In this document: positions 14,164 to 21,296 of the stretch, in pieces
Layout: every line of letters starts with the position of its first letter
Position numbering within the stretch: position 1 is the first letter of the stretch
Assembly: GCA_028703545.1 (NCBI GenBank)
Contig: JAQVMR010000008.1
Span: 1 to 26,129 of the forward strand
DNA: 26,129 nt
Direction of reading: 5' to 3'
Origin: Patescibacteria group bacterium
GTDB taxonomy: Bacteria > Patescibacteriota > Patescibacteriia > UBA1558 > S5-K13
Notes under the pieces: model-generated
What the model was told of the DNA's origin: nothing
The model's input: only the letters and a program-made list of their open reading frames with translations
Database searches by the model: none
Program-made: the position numbers and the translations under genes

Positions 14164-15888
14164 ATGAATTATTTAAATCGCGCTAAAATTGTAGACGCTG
14201 ATAATATGAATCGTCCACAATTTCTTCTGATAATATCAGCAATTTTATTTGCAATTATAATAGCGCGACTTTTTTATTTACAGATAATAGAAAAAAATAA
14301 TTTTTTAGAAAAAGCAAAAGCACAACATGAATTTACTCAAGGATTGCAGGCAAAAAGGGGAGAGATATTTTTAACAAGTGAAAATCAAACAAAATATCCC
14401 CTAGCCATGAATAAAACTTATTTGCTTTTGTATGCGGTTCCTAAATTAATACAAGATGCTTCATCAACAAGTGAGACTTTATCAGAAATATTGAATCTAG
14501 AAAGAGATATAATTTTTCAAAGATTGTCAAAAAAAGATGATATTTATGAACCAATTAAAAGTAAGTTGACAGATATTGAAATTGAAAAAGTAAAAAATTT
14601 AAATATTAATGGACTTGATTTTATAAAAGAAACATATAGATTCTATCCAGACGGAGAGCTGGGCGGTCAATTAACTGGTTTTGTGGGTTACAGAAACGAT
14701 AAATTAGTTGGAAATTATGGACTTGAGGGATATTGGGAAGATATATTAAGAGGGAGTGGGGCAACTTTAAAGGGTGAAAAAGATGCTTACGGAAATTTTA
14801 TAACAATTGGTGATCTAGAGATGAGAGATGTAAAGGATGGGAGTGATTTGTATTTAACCATTGATCAATCTATACAACATTTTTCTTGTGGGGTAATAAA
14901 AGAAGGTGTAAAAGAATTTTCGGCTGTATCTGGAAGTGTGATAGTGGTTAATCCTAAAAATGGTGATGTATTAGCAATGTGTAATTATCCGGGATTTGAT
15001 CCAAATAATTATGCAAAATCAGATCCAAAGTCATATGTGAATGATATAATATTTACCGCATATGAACCTGGATCAGTATTTAAAGCCATTACAATGTCTA
15101 TGGGACTTGACTTAGGACTCGTTGAACCAGAAAGCAAATATACTGATACAGGGGCTTTAAAGGTTGATGGTTATACAATTAAAAATTCTGATGGAAAGTC
15201 TAATGGCGTTCAGACAATGATAGAGGTTTTAGATAAATCATTAAATACAGGATCTGCATTTGTCGGTGATTTGGTTGGAAGAGAAAGATTTTTAAATTAT
15301 TCTAAGAATTTTGGATTTGGAAAAAAGACTGGAATAGAGCTAAATACTGAAGTTGCTGGAAACTTTTCAAATTTAGACAAAAAAGGAAAAATATTTTTAA
15401 CAACCGCTTCTTTTGGTCAGGGAATTACAGCAACGCCAATTCAATTAGCAATGGCATATTCTAGTTTAGCAAATGGTGGATATTTATATAAACCTAGATT
15501 AATAAAAAGAATTGTGTATTTTGATGGAACTCAGGAAGAAACACCAACACTTATGCAAAAAAAAGTAATTTCTGAGAGTACTTCAAAGAAAATTTCAGCT
15601 ATGCTAGTATCAGTGGTAGAAAATGGTCACAGTAAACCAGCAAAAATTGATAATTATTATGTGGCCGGTAAAACCGGAACAGCTCAGGTTGCAGAAGGAG
15701 GTGTTTATTTAAAAAACAGAACAATACACACTTTTGCTGGATATGGTCCATCACGAGATCCAAGATTTACAATTATTGTAAAATATGATTCTCCCCAGAG
15801 AGAATGGGCTGAGTCAACATCAGCCAGGACATTTAAAAAAATTGCTGAATTTATTATTGATTATTATAAATTAGCCCCAGAAAGATAA
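14164..15888 (+). CDS. ftsI: Class B penicillin-binding protein, FtsI-like
   Basis: The 574-aa protein has an N-terminal TM helix (about 19-40), a PBP dimerisation domain (about 55-230) with the usual RGEIF and GLEGYWEDILRGSGG-like segments, and a transpeptidase domain with all three motifs: SxxK at S304-K307 (GSVFK), SxN at 359-361 (SLN) and KTG at 503-505. It should cross-link septal peptidoglycan with FtsW. Position in the dcw operon supports FtsI over PBP2. It starts 12 nt after the ftsL-like gene and ends 1 nt before the murF-like ATG. No PASTA repeats are present. Confidence 0.93.
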   Translation: MNYLNRAKIVDADNMNRPQFLLIISAILFAIIIARLFYLQIIEKNNFLEKAKAQHEFTQGLQAKRGEIFLTSENQTKYPLAMNKTYLLLYAVPKLIQDASSTSETLSEILNLERDIIFQRLSKKDDIYEPIKSKLTDIEIEKVKNLNINGLDFIKETYRFYPDGELGGQLTGFVGYRNDKLVGNYGLEGYWEDILRGSGATLKGEKDAYGNFITIGDLEMRDVKDGSDLYLTIDQSIQHFSCGVIKEGVKEFSAVSGSVIVVNPKNGDVLAMCNYPGFDPNNYAKSDPKSYVNDIIFTAYEPGSVFKAITMSMGLDLGLVEPESKYTDTGALKVDGYTIKNSDGKSNGVQTMIEVLDKSLNTGSAFVGDLVGRERFLNYSKNFGFGKKTGIELNTEVAGNFSNLDKKGKIFLTTASFGQGITATPIQLAMAYSSLANGGYLYKPRLIKRIVYFDGTQEETPTLMQKKVISESTSKKISAMLVSVVENGHSKPAKIDNYYVAGKTGTAQVAEGGVYLKNRTIHTFAGYGPSRDPRFTIIVKYDSPQREWAESTSARTFKKIAEFIIDYYKLAPER

Positions 15889-15889
15889 A

Positions 15890-17167
15890 ATGTTAAAAAT
15901 TTTAAAACATATTTTGAGAATTTTAAGTAAACTGATTTTAAAAAAATATAAACCGGAAATTATTGCTATTACTGGATCTGTTGGAAAAACTTCCGCAAAA
16001 GAAGCAATAGGTCAGATTTTATCAAAAAAATTTAAAGTAAGAAGAACTAGTGGTAATTTAAATAATGAAATTGGAGTTCCGCTTACAATTATTGGTTTTA
16101 CAAAGTCACCTAACAAATCTTTTTTTGGGTGGATTTTAGTTTTTATAAAAGCAGCAAGTCTTTTAATTTTTAGAGACAGAAAATATCCAACAAAATTAAT
16201 TATTGAAATGGGTGCCGATCATCCAGGAGATATTGAGTATCTTGTAGATTTTACTGCAGTTAATATTGGTGTGTTAACTAGAATTTCAAAAGTTCATGTT
16301 GAATTTTTTAAATCAATAGAGGGGGTTTTAGATGAAAAAAGAAAAATTTTTAATAAAATGTCAAAAGATTCTTATGCTGTTTTAAATAATGATGATGAAA
16401 GAATTGCACCGCTTAAAAATGAATTAAAATGTAAAAATATTACATTTGGTATAAAAAATGAATCAGATGTGTGGGCAACAGATTTGCAAATTGTAAAAAA
16501 AGAAGGAGTTTTGGGTATGAATTTTAAAATAAGATACAAGGGAAATGTTGTTCCTGTTTTTATTCCAGACTCCCTTGGTCTAGCACAGGTTTATGCATTT
16601 TTGACTGCAACAACTATTGGACTTATTTATGGAATGAATTTGGTCGAAATTTCTATTTTTGCTAAACATTATATTTCTCCGCACGGAAGAACAAGACTTA
16701 TAAATGGAATAAAAGATTCTTATGTAATTGATGACACCTACAATTCCAATCCTGATGCCCTAAAAGTAGCAATTGATCTTTTGTCTGATATGAAAAATAT
16801 AATTACAGGAAAAAAAATAGTTGTTTTGGGAGATATGTTGGAGTTGGGAGAAGAAAGCGAGCAATTACACGAGGAAATGGGAAAATATATTTTTGATAAA
16901 AATGATATTGATTATGTTTTGACCATAGGAGATTGTACAAAATATATTTTTAATTATTTACAAAAAAATTTATTTAAAAACTCATACCATTTTGAAACAA
17001 AAGATGATTTAATAAAGTATTTGAAGTCAATCTTAGAACAAGATAGTTTAATATTGGTAAAGGGTTCTCAGGGAGCAAGAATGGAATTTATTGTGCGTGC
17101 TATTATGAAAAGTCCCGGATTGGCTAGTAAGTTACTTGTAAGACAAGACAAAGATTGGATTAAATAA
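15890..17167 (+). CDS. murF: MurF-like UDP-MurNAc-tripeptide D-Ala-D-Ala ligase
   Basis: The 425-aa protein belongs to the Mur ligase family: the ATP-binding P-loop is GSVGKTS (residues 29-35), followed by TSGNLNNEIGVPLTI, IIEMGADHPGDIEYL, RISKVHVEFF and the MurF-characteristic DDTYNSNPDAL, then VLGDMLELGEESEQLHEEMG and a C-terminal KGSQGARMEFIV. MurF adds D-Ala-D-Ala to the UDP-MurNAc-tripeptide. It lacks the usual separate N-terminal substrate-binding domain: only about 20 residues precede the P-loop strand. A hydrophobic stretch around residues 80-94 may contact the membrane. It is the last gene of the operon, followed by a terminator. Confidence 0.88.
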   Translation: MLKILKHILRILSKLILKKYKPEIIAITGSVGKTSAKEAIGQILSKKFKVRRTSGNLNNEIGVPLTIIGFTKSPNKSFFGWILVFIKAASLLIFRDRKYPTKLIIEMGADHPGDIEYLVDFTAVNIGVLTRISKVHVEFFKSIEGVLDEKRKIFNKMSKDSYAVLNNDDERIAPLKNELKCKNITFGIKNESDVWATDLQIVKKEGVLGMNFKIRYKGNVVPVFIPDSLGLAQVYAFLTATTIGLIYGMNLVEISIFAKHYISPHGRTRLINGIKDSYVIDDTYNSNPDALKVAIDLLSDMKNIITGKKIVVLGDMLELGEESEQLHEEMGKYIFDKNDIDYVLTIGDCTKYIFNYLQKNLFKNSYHFETKDDLIKYLKSILEQDSLILVKGSQGARMEFIVRAIMKSPGLASKLLVRQDKDWIK

Positions 17168-17177
17168 TTGAGAATTT

Positions 17178-17217
17178 AAATGGGTGAAAAAATCAAAAGT
17201 CCATTTGGTTTTTTTTT
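17178..17217 (+). terminator. Probable terminator of the dcw operon
   Basis: AAATGG (17178-17183) pairs with CCATTT (17201-17206) around a 17-nt loop, then GG and nine T (17209-17217). The large loop and the two G before the T-run make it weaker than the other terminators here. Confidence 0.6.
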
Positions 17218-17275
17218 AATTTTGTAGTAATATATTATGAGTTAAATCTAAAAATTAACATTTAAAAAGAAAATT

Positions 17276-18370
17276 ATGAAAAAGAACATAATTATAGCTG
17301 TTTTAGCTGTTATAGTTGTGGCTTTAACGGTTGCACTTTTAATCAATTACAAAGACAAAATTGGCGGTTCATCAGTAAGTATTGATCAAACAAAATTAAT
17401 CGCATATATAGTATCAGATTCAAGATGTAAAGATTGCAACGATGCGCTAGATGGTTATATAAAACCACAATTACAACAAATGTTTATGGGAATTGAATTT
17501 AAAGAATACGATTATTCAAAGTCAGATGGAGAAAAATTTTATAAACAACATAAATTAACCCTTTTACCATCAATTTTATTTACCAGTGTAATAAAATCTG
17601 ATGTTCAACACGCAACACAATATGAAAATCTAAAACCTTATTTAACACCAAATACTGTTAACGCTGAATTGTTGCAGATGTTACCAACAAGTTTAGGTGC
17701 TAATTTTGATCCAACAAAAGAAATTTGTGACAATCAAAAAGATGATACTGGAAATGGAAAAATAGATTGTGATGATTCAGATTGTTCTACATCTAAAACA
17801 TGTAGAGAAAATAAAGACAATACTTTAGATCTTTTTGTGATGAGTCAATGCCCTTATGGCACGCAAGCACTTGATGCAATGAAAGAAATTTTAAATAATT
17901 TTAAAGACAAAATTAAATTTAATATCTATTATATAGCAAATCAAAATCAAGATGGAACATTTGAATCATTACACGGACAGCCAGAAGTTGATGAAAATAT
18001 TAGAGAATTGTGTGCGATTAAGTATTACCCAGAAAATTATAAATATATGGATTATATTTGGTGCATAAATAAAGAAATGCAAAGTAATTCTTCTGCCTAT
18101 AAATGGGAAACATGTGCAAAAGATTTTCCAAAAATTAAAACATGTTTTAATGACGATGAAGGGAAACAGCTTTTAAGTGAAAATATTAAATTAGCAAATG
18201 AGCTCCAGATTGGTGCTTCTCCAACATGGATGGCAAATAATAGATATGAATTTTCAGGAATTGATTCTGAAACAGTTAAATCAAATTTTTGTAAATATAA
18301 TAGTGGCTTAGCTGGTTGTGAAAATACATTGTCATCTGAAACAACAACTCTAGCCGGATCTTGTAATTAG
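17276..18370 (+). CDS. Membrane-anchored protein with two thioredoxin-like domains
   Basis: The 364-aa protein has an N-terminal membrane anchor (residues 4-23) and is otherwise extracytoplasmic. Domain 1 (about 40-125) has a CxxC, C51-K-D-C54. Residues 151-170 contain an Asn/Asp-rich loop, CDNQKDDTGNGKIDCDDSDC, like the calcium-binding-type loops of secreted proteins, flanked by cysteines. Domain 2 (about 183-345) has LFVMSQCPYGTQAL, where the first cysteine (C192) of a DsbA/GILT-like active site is kept but the second is Gly. Many more cysteines suggest disulfides. I infer an exported thiol oxidoreductase or isomerase. It sits between the dcw and heat-shock operons with its own unit; no clear promoter was found. 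Confidence 0.8.
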   Translation: MKKNIIIAVLAVIVVALTVALLINYKDKIGGSSVSIDQTKLIAYIVSDSRCKDCNDALDGYIKPQLQQMFMGIEFKEYDYSKSDGEKFYKQHKLTLLPSILFTSVIKSDVQHATQYENLKPYLTPNTVNAELLQMLPTSLGANFDPTKEICDNQKDDTGNGKIDCDDSDCSTSKTCRENKDNTLDLFVMSQCPYGTQALDAMKEILNNFKDKIKFNIYYIANQNQDGTFESLHGQPEVDENIRELCAIKYYPENYKYMDYIWCINKEMQSNSSAYKWETCAKDFPKIKTCFNDDEGKQLLSENIKLANELQIGASPTWMANNRYEFSGIDSETVKSNFCKYNSGLAGCENTLSSETTTLAGSCN

Positions 18371-18382
18371 TAATAAAAGTAT

Positions 18383-18410
18383 TTGACACGATTTTAAAAT
18401 ATGCTATACT
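18383..18410 (+). promoter_or_regulatory. Heat-shock operon promoter
   Basis: TTGACA (18383-18388), 16 nt, TATACT (18405-18410) with an extended TG at 18402-18403. It is the same design as the rplJ promoter, including the TGCTATACT block. The CIRCE element starts 5 nt downstream and covers the start of transcription. Confidence 0.88.
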
Positions 18411-18414
18411 GAAA

Positions 18415-18441
18415 TTAGCACTCTCAATGAAGGACTGCTAA
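18415..18441 (+). promoter_or_regulatory. CIRCE operator for HrcA
   Basis: TTAGCACTC (18415-18423), a 9-nt spacer, then GACTGCTAA (18433-18441). This is the HrcA-binding consensus TTAGCACTC-N9-GAGTGCTAA with one base changed in the right half (G to C at 18435). It lies directly after the -10 box and 21 nt before the hrcA ATG, a repressing position. Confidence 0.93.
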
Positions 18442-18462
18442 CAAAGAATAGCATATTTTTTT

Positions 18463-19155
18463 ATGAAAAAAGAATTAGACAAAAAATATAAAAAAATATT
18501 ATATGCAATAATCGAAGAATATATTGAGTCAAAAAATCCAGTTGCCTCAGAATATTTAGTTAATAAAAAAAATTTAGATTGTTGCTCGGCAACTGTAAGA
18601 AATATAATGCTTGAGCTTGATGAAGCTGGATACTTATATCAGCCATATACTTCAGCCGGTAGAATTCCTACAAATTCAGCTTATAGATTGTATGTTGATG
18701 ATTTGTCTCATGAGCAAAAACTTTCAAAAAAAATTGAGTCAAAATTAGAGACACTTTTAAAAATTTCAAAAATAAGCGATATTAATCAGAAATCAAAATT
18801 TTTAGCAAAATTTTTTGCTGAAATATCTAAGAACGCAGTTTTGCTTTGTTTTTCACCACATAATTATTATATTACAGGATTTTCAAACGTATTATCACAA
18901 CCAGAGTTTTATGAAATTGAAAAGCTAAAAAATTTAAGTTTAGTTTTTGATAATTTAGAATCAATTTGTGAAAGATTATTTGAAAATGTAAAGGCAATAG
19001 AAATTTCAATCGGAATAGAAGGTTCTTTCAGTGAAAATTTATCAACAATAAAATCTAGATTTTCTAATGGTGTTATAGCGATAATTGGTCCCGAAAGAAT
19101 GGATTACAAGCAAAATTTAGCATTAATAAATTATTTCAAAGATAAGATCAAATAG
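18463..19155 (+). CDS. hrcA: Heat-shock repressor HrcA, shortened
   Basis: HrcA represses chaperone operons by binding CIRCE. The N-terminal winged helix is well kept (SATVRNIMLELDEAGYLYQPYTSAGRIPTNSAYRLYVDDL, residues 42-81), and the C-terminal end has IGPERMDYKQNLALINYF, matching the GPxRMxY motif of the family. At 230 aa the protein is about 110 residues shorter than the usual 340; the missing part is in the middle, where the inserted dimerisation domain normally sits. The reading frame is intact and only repeats follow the stop, so this is a natural short form. It is the first gene after the CIRCE promoter and so likely autoregulated. Confidence 0.92.
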   Translation: MKKELDKKYKKILYAIIEEYIESKNPVASEYLVNKKNLDCCSATVRNIMLELDEAGYLYQPYTSAGRIPTNSAYRLYVDDLSHEQKLSKKIESKLETLLKISKISDINQKSKFLAKFFAEISKNAVLLCFSPHNYYITGFSNVLSQPEFYEIEKLKNLSLVFDNLESICERLFENVKAIEISIGIEGSFSENLSTIKSRFSNGVIAIIGPERMDYKQNLALINYFKDKIK

Positions 19156-19227
19156 CTATTAGTTATCAGCCATCAGCTTTTAGGAAATTCTAATTGCTGA
19201 ACGCTGAAAGCTGAACGCTGAAAGTTA
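19153..19227 (+). repeat. NNGCTGA heptad array before grpE, with inverted left arm
   Basis: TTGCTGA, ACGCTGA, AAGCTGA and ACGCTGA run at 19194-19221. The left part (19153-19182, containing AGCTATTAGTTATCAGCC) reads as the same heptads on the opposite strand, so the whole can fold into an imperfect stem-loop. It ends 6 nt before the grpE ATG. The hrcA stop TAG begins the left arm. Confidence 0.85.
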
Positions 19228-19232
19228 ACAAT

Positions 19233-19808
19233 ATGAAAGACAAAAAAAACACAAAACACGAATATACAATAGATATAGAGCGATTACAGAAAGAACGAGA
19301 AGAATATTTAAATGGCTGGAAGCATGCGCAAGCTGATTTTGAAAATTATAAAAAACAAACAGAAAAAAGAATAAAAGAAGTAATCGAGTTTGGAAATGCC
19401 GATATGCTTTTAGAACTTTTGCCACTTTTTTCATATTTTAATTCAGCTTTAGCTCATGTAAAGGAAGAAAATAGACACGAAGGTTGGTTTGTTGGTCTAG
19501 AGCATATCAAAAAATTATGGATGGATTTTTTTGAGAAATTCGGAATTAAACAAATAAAAACAGTTGGGGAGCAATTTGATAATAATCGTCACGATGCAGT
19601 TGATTTTGAAGGGCGTGAAGATTTGAATGATAATGAAATACTTACAGAAGTGACACCTGGATTTGAGTTAAATGATAAAGTAATTCAACCAGCAAAAGTT
19701 ATAGTTTCCAAAAATAATAAAGTAAAAGATTCTACTGACTTAGAATCAGAGAATCAAGAGACCGAGTCTAACTCGGAAACCGAGCTAAGCTCGGAGAAAG
19801 GAGAATAA
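19233..19808 (+). CDS. grpE: Nucleotide exchange factor GrpE
   Basis: GrpE releases ADP from DnaK. The 191-aa protein has the long N-terminal helix (IERLQKEREEYLNGWKHAQADFENYKKQTEKR) and the core with LLPLFSYFNSALAH, GLEHIKKLWMDFFEKFGIKQI, FDNNRHDAVDF and the C-terminal beta-wing VTPGFELNDKVIQPAKVIVSK. The last 25 residues are an acidic Ser/Glu/Thr tail, part of which (ETESNSETELSSEKGE) is encoded by an 18-nt tandem hairpin repeat at 19761-19796. It is preceded by heptad repeats instead of an SD site and followed after 4 nt by hsp20. Confidence 0.95.
   Translation: MKDKKNTKHEYTIDIERLQKEREEYLNGWKHAQADFENYKKQTEKRIKEVIEFGNADMLLELLPLFSYFNSALAHVKEENRHEGWFVGLEHIKKLWMDFFEKFGIKQIKTVGEQFDNNRHDAVDFEGREDLNDNEILTEVTPGFELNDKVIQPAKVIVSKNNKVKDSTDLESENQETESNSETELSSEKGE
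19761..19796 (+). repeat. Tandem 18-nt hairpin repeat inside the 3' end of grpE
   Basis: Two units of 18 nt. The first holds CCGAGT-CTA-ACTCGG (19762-19776), the second CCGAGC-TAA-GCTCGG (19780-19794). Both are perfect 6-bp hairpins with 3-nt loops. The unit is a multiple of three and the frame stays open through the grpE tail. The second unit is followed by AAAGGAG, the SD site of hsp20. A diverged relative is CGAGCC-TCTA-GGCCCG at 23619-23634. Confidence 0.92.
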
Positions 19809-19812
19809 AACT

Positions 19813-20232
19813 ATGAAACTAATAAAATGGAATCCGGCTTTTGACTCCTTCTTAGATGATGAAGATTGGGGTCTAATGCCAATGTTAAAACCAAACACAT
19901 TTGTCCCATCGCTTGATATTTATCAAGACAAAGACAATGTGATTGCAAAAGTAGCATTACCAGGAGTTGATCCTGAAAAAATAAGTGTTTCTATTGAAAA
20001 TGATGTATTAACTGTTGAATCATCAATGGAAAAAGAATCAGAAATTGATGAGAAGAATTATTATAAAAAAGAAATAAGACGTGGTTCTTTTTGCAGATCA
20101 GTCGCACTTCCAACATCAGTTGATGGTGATAAAGCTAAGGCAGAATATGAAAAAGGAATACTAGAAATAAAGATTCCAAAAAGAGAAGAAGTTAAACCAA
20201 AAACAGTTAAAATTGATGTAAAAAGCAAGTAA
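19813..20232 (+). CDS. Hsp20 small heat-shock protein
   Basis: The 139-aa protein is a small heat-shock protein (alpha-crystallin domain, about residues 31-125), an ATP-independent holdase that keeps unfolding proteins soluble for DnaK. It has PSLDIYQDKDNVIAKVALPGV, ISVSIENDVLTVES, a KEIRRGSFCRSVALP strand, AEYEKGILEIKIPK and a final KTVKIDV in place of the C-terminal IxI anchor. The N-terminal arm is short (30 residues). It has one of the few clear SD sites in the window (AAAGGAG at 19797-19803, 9 nt before the ATG), supplied by the end of grpE. Confidence 0.95.
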   Translation: MKLIKWNPAFDSFLDDEDWGLMPMLKPNTFVPSLDIYQDKDNVIAKVALPGVDPEKISVSIENDVLTVESSMEKESEIDEKNYYKKEIRRGSFCRSVALPTSVDGDKAKAEYEKGILEIKIPKREEVKPKTVKIDVKSK

Positions 20233-20242
20233 CGATTATTTG

Positions 20243-20307
20243 GTCTCTTTTGTCATTCCAGGCTTGCCTGTCTGCCGATGGGTAGGATCCGGAATCTCAA
20301 AAGAGAC
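20243..20307. repeat. Composite palindromic repeat with 10-bp outer arms
   Basis: GTCTCTTTTG (20243-20252) and CAAAAGAGAC (20298-20307) are perfect inverted arms. Inside is GTCATTCC...CCGGAATCTC of the GTCATTC family, interrupted by GCCTGTCTGCCG and GGGTAGG, a patch related in inverted orientation to the repeat at 12185-12200. So one repeat family appears nested in another. Confidence 0.85.
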
Positions 20308-20309
20308 AC

Positions 20310-20372
20310 ACTGGAATTTATACTTCTTTTGTCATTCTGAACTAGATTCATAATCTCAAAAGAAATTCCAGT
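20310..20372. repeat. Nested palindrome, second GTCATTC copy after hsp20
   Basis: ACTGGAATT (20310-20318) pairs with AATTCCAGT (20364-20372). Inside these, TTCTTTTG (20324-20331) pairs with CAAAAGAA (20357-20364). At the centre is GTCATTCTGAACTAGATTCATAATCTC. The outer arms differ from those of the adjacent copy, yet both are perfect. Confidence 0.88.
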
Positions 20373-20431
20373 ATATCTGAGGTTAATGTTTAAAACATTG
20401 ACTTTGGACCATAAAAAATTAAAAGCGATTT

Positions 20432-20728
20432 ATGAGAGATTATTATGTCTTTATTTTGACAAATAAAACAAATAATGTTTTGTATGTTGGAGTCACAAAC
20501 GATCTTTTAAGAAGAATTAATGAACATAAGAAAAAGATTGTTCATGGATTTACTAGTAAATACAATCTAAATAAATTGATTTATTATGAACATACAAGTG
20601 ATGTTTGGTCGGCGTTGCAGAGAGAAAAGCAACTTAAAAATTGGAGAAGATCGTGGAAAATAGATTTAATAAATAGTTTTAATTCAGAGTGGAAAGATTT
20701 GTATTATAAATTGTTAGAAGAATGTTAA
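20432..20728 (+). CDS. Small GIY-YIG nuclease-domain protein
   Basis: The 98-aa protein consists of one GIY-YIG domain of the UPF0213/YhbQ-like type. The first strand pair YYVFILTNK (residues 4-12) and LYVGVT (17-22) replaces GIY and YIG, R27/R28 in DLLRRINEH supplies the catalytic Arg, and E65 in LQREKQLKNW is the metal-binding Glu, so the site looks complete. Family members are thought to cut or nick DNA; many are uncharacterised. It lies inside the heat-shock cluster with palindromic repeats directly on both sides, and it is the only gene between hsp20 and the zinc-ribbon gene. It could be a passenger or the mobiliser of the repeats. Confidence 0.88.
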   Translation: MRDYYVFILTNKTNNVLYVGVTNDLLRRINEHKKKIVHGFTSKYNLNKLIYYEHTSDVWSALQREKQLKNWRRSWKIDLINSFNSEWKDLYYKLLEEC

Positions 20729-20885
20729 ATTTTTGTTTCCAATAATTATCTTGCTTTTATTTGTCATTCCGGACTCGATCCGGAATCTCATAAGAGATCC
20801 TGAATTAAATTCAGGATGACAATGTGGGTAGAGAAGAAACAAAAATTTTTCCTTTGTCACTCTGAACTAGATTCAGAATCTCAAG
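20727..20885. repeat. GTCATTCCGG palindromes with 13-bp flanking inverted repeat
   Basis: AAATTTTTGTTTC (20727-20739) and GAAACAAAAATTT (20836-20848) are perfect inverted arms. Between them, ATTCCGGA (20766-20773)/TCCGGAAT (20779-20786) and ATCCTGAAT (20797-20805)/ATTCAGGAT (20809-20817) are two hairpins inside a GTCAT...ATGAC frame (20763-20820). A third single copy (GTCACTCTGAACTAG...CAGAATCTC) follows at 20855-20883. The left arm begins at the stop codon of the GIY-YIG gene. Confidence 0.88.
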
Positions 20886-20913
20886 AAAAAATCTAAAATA
20901 ATAACAAAATTAC

Positions 20914-21234
20914 ATGGATAATCTAATATCAAAAAAATTATTACAAAAATGTCCGGTTTGCGGAGAAAATTATAATCATTCAAAAGTAAAATTACTTGAG
21001 GCAAATGATTCTTATATTTTGTCATATTTCAAATGCCAGAAATGTGAGACTGGGGTTGCCATGAAAGCAGTTTTCATGCCAACAGGAATGATAGGACAAG
21101 CTGTCATAACTGATTTAGAAGCAGATGAAATAATGAGATTTAAAAATAATAATGAATCAATCACAAGCTCGGATGTTTTATATATGTATGATTTTATGAA
21201 ACAGGGAGAAGATGTTTTAAAAGAGATAAAGTAA
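20914..21234 (+). CDS. Zinc-ribbon protein of unknown function
   Basis: The 106-aa protein has two CxxC pairs, C13-PV-C16 and C41-QK-C44, fitting one zinc ribbon at the N-terminus. It continues with a hydrophobic strand region (GVAMKAVFMPTGMIGQAVITDL) and an acidic helical tail (ADEIMRFKNNNE, DVLYMYDFMKQGEDVLKEI). I do not recognise a named family. It lies immediately before dnaK (62 nt) in the chaperone cluster, so a link with protein quality control or with translation is possible. It starts just after the third GTCATTC repeat copy; no SD is seen. Confidence 0.75.
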   Translation: MDNLISKKLLQKCPVCGENYNHSKVKLLEANDSYILSYFKCQKCETGVAMKAVFMPTGMIGQAVITDLEADEIMRFKNNNESITSSDVLYMYDFMKQGEDVLKEIK

Positions 21235-21260
21235 TTAATATAAATTAAATTATAAATAAG

Positions 21261-21286
21261 AAAGGAACCCACGCCTTTGGCGGGGT
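21261..21286 (+). promoter_or_regulatory. SD-like site and hairpin before dnaK
   Basis: AAAGGA (21261-21266) is followed by a hairpin: ACCC (21267-21270) with GGGT (21283-21286) and CGCC (21272-21275) with GGCG (21279-21282), an A bulge and a TTT loop. Unfolded, AAAGGA is 30 nt from the ATG at 21297, too far for normal initiation. Folded, the gap is 10 nt. Confidence 0.6.
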
Positions 21287-21296
21287 AAAAAATAAT

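Noticed and set aside
18463..19155. hrcA as frameshifted pseudogene
   Set aside because: The C-terminal GPxRMxY motif is in frame and only repeats follow the stop, so it is a natural short form.
21235..21296. Second CIRCE before dnaK
   Set aside because: No TTAGCACTC or GAGTGCTAA half-site is present; only the hairpin and SD-like site are seen.
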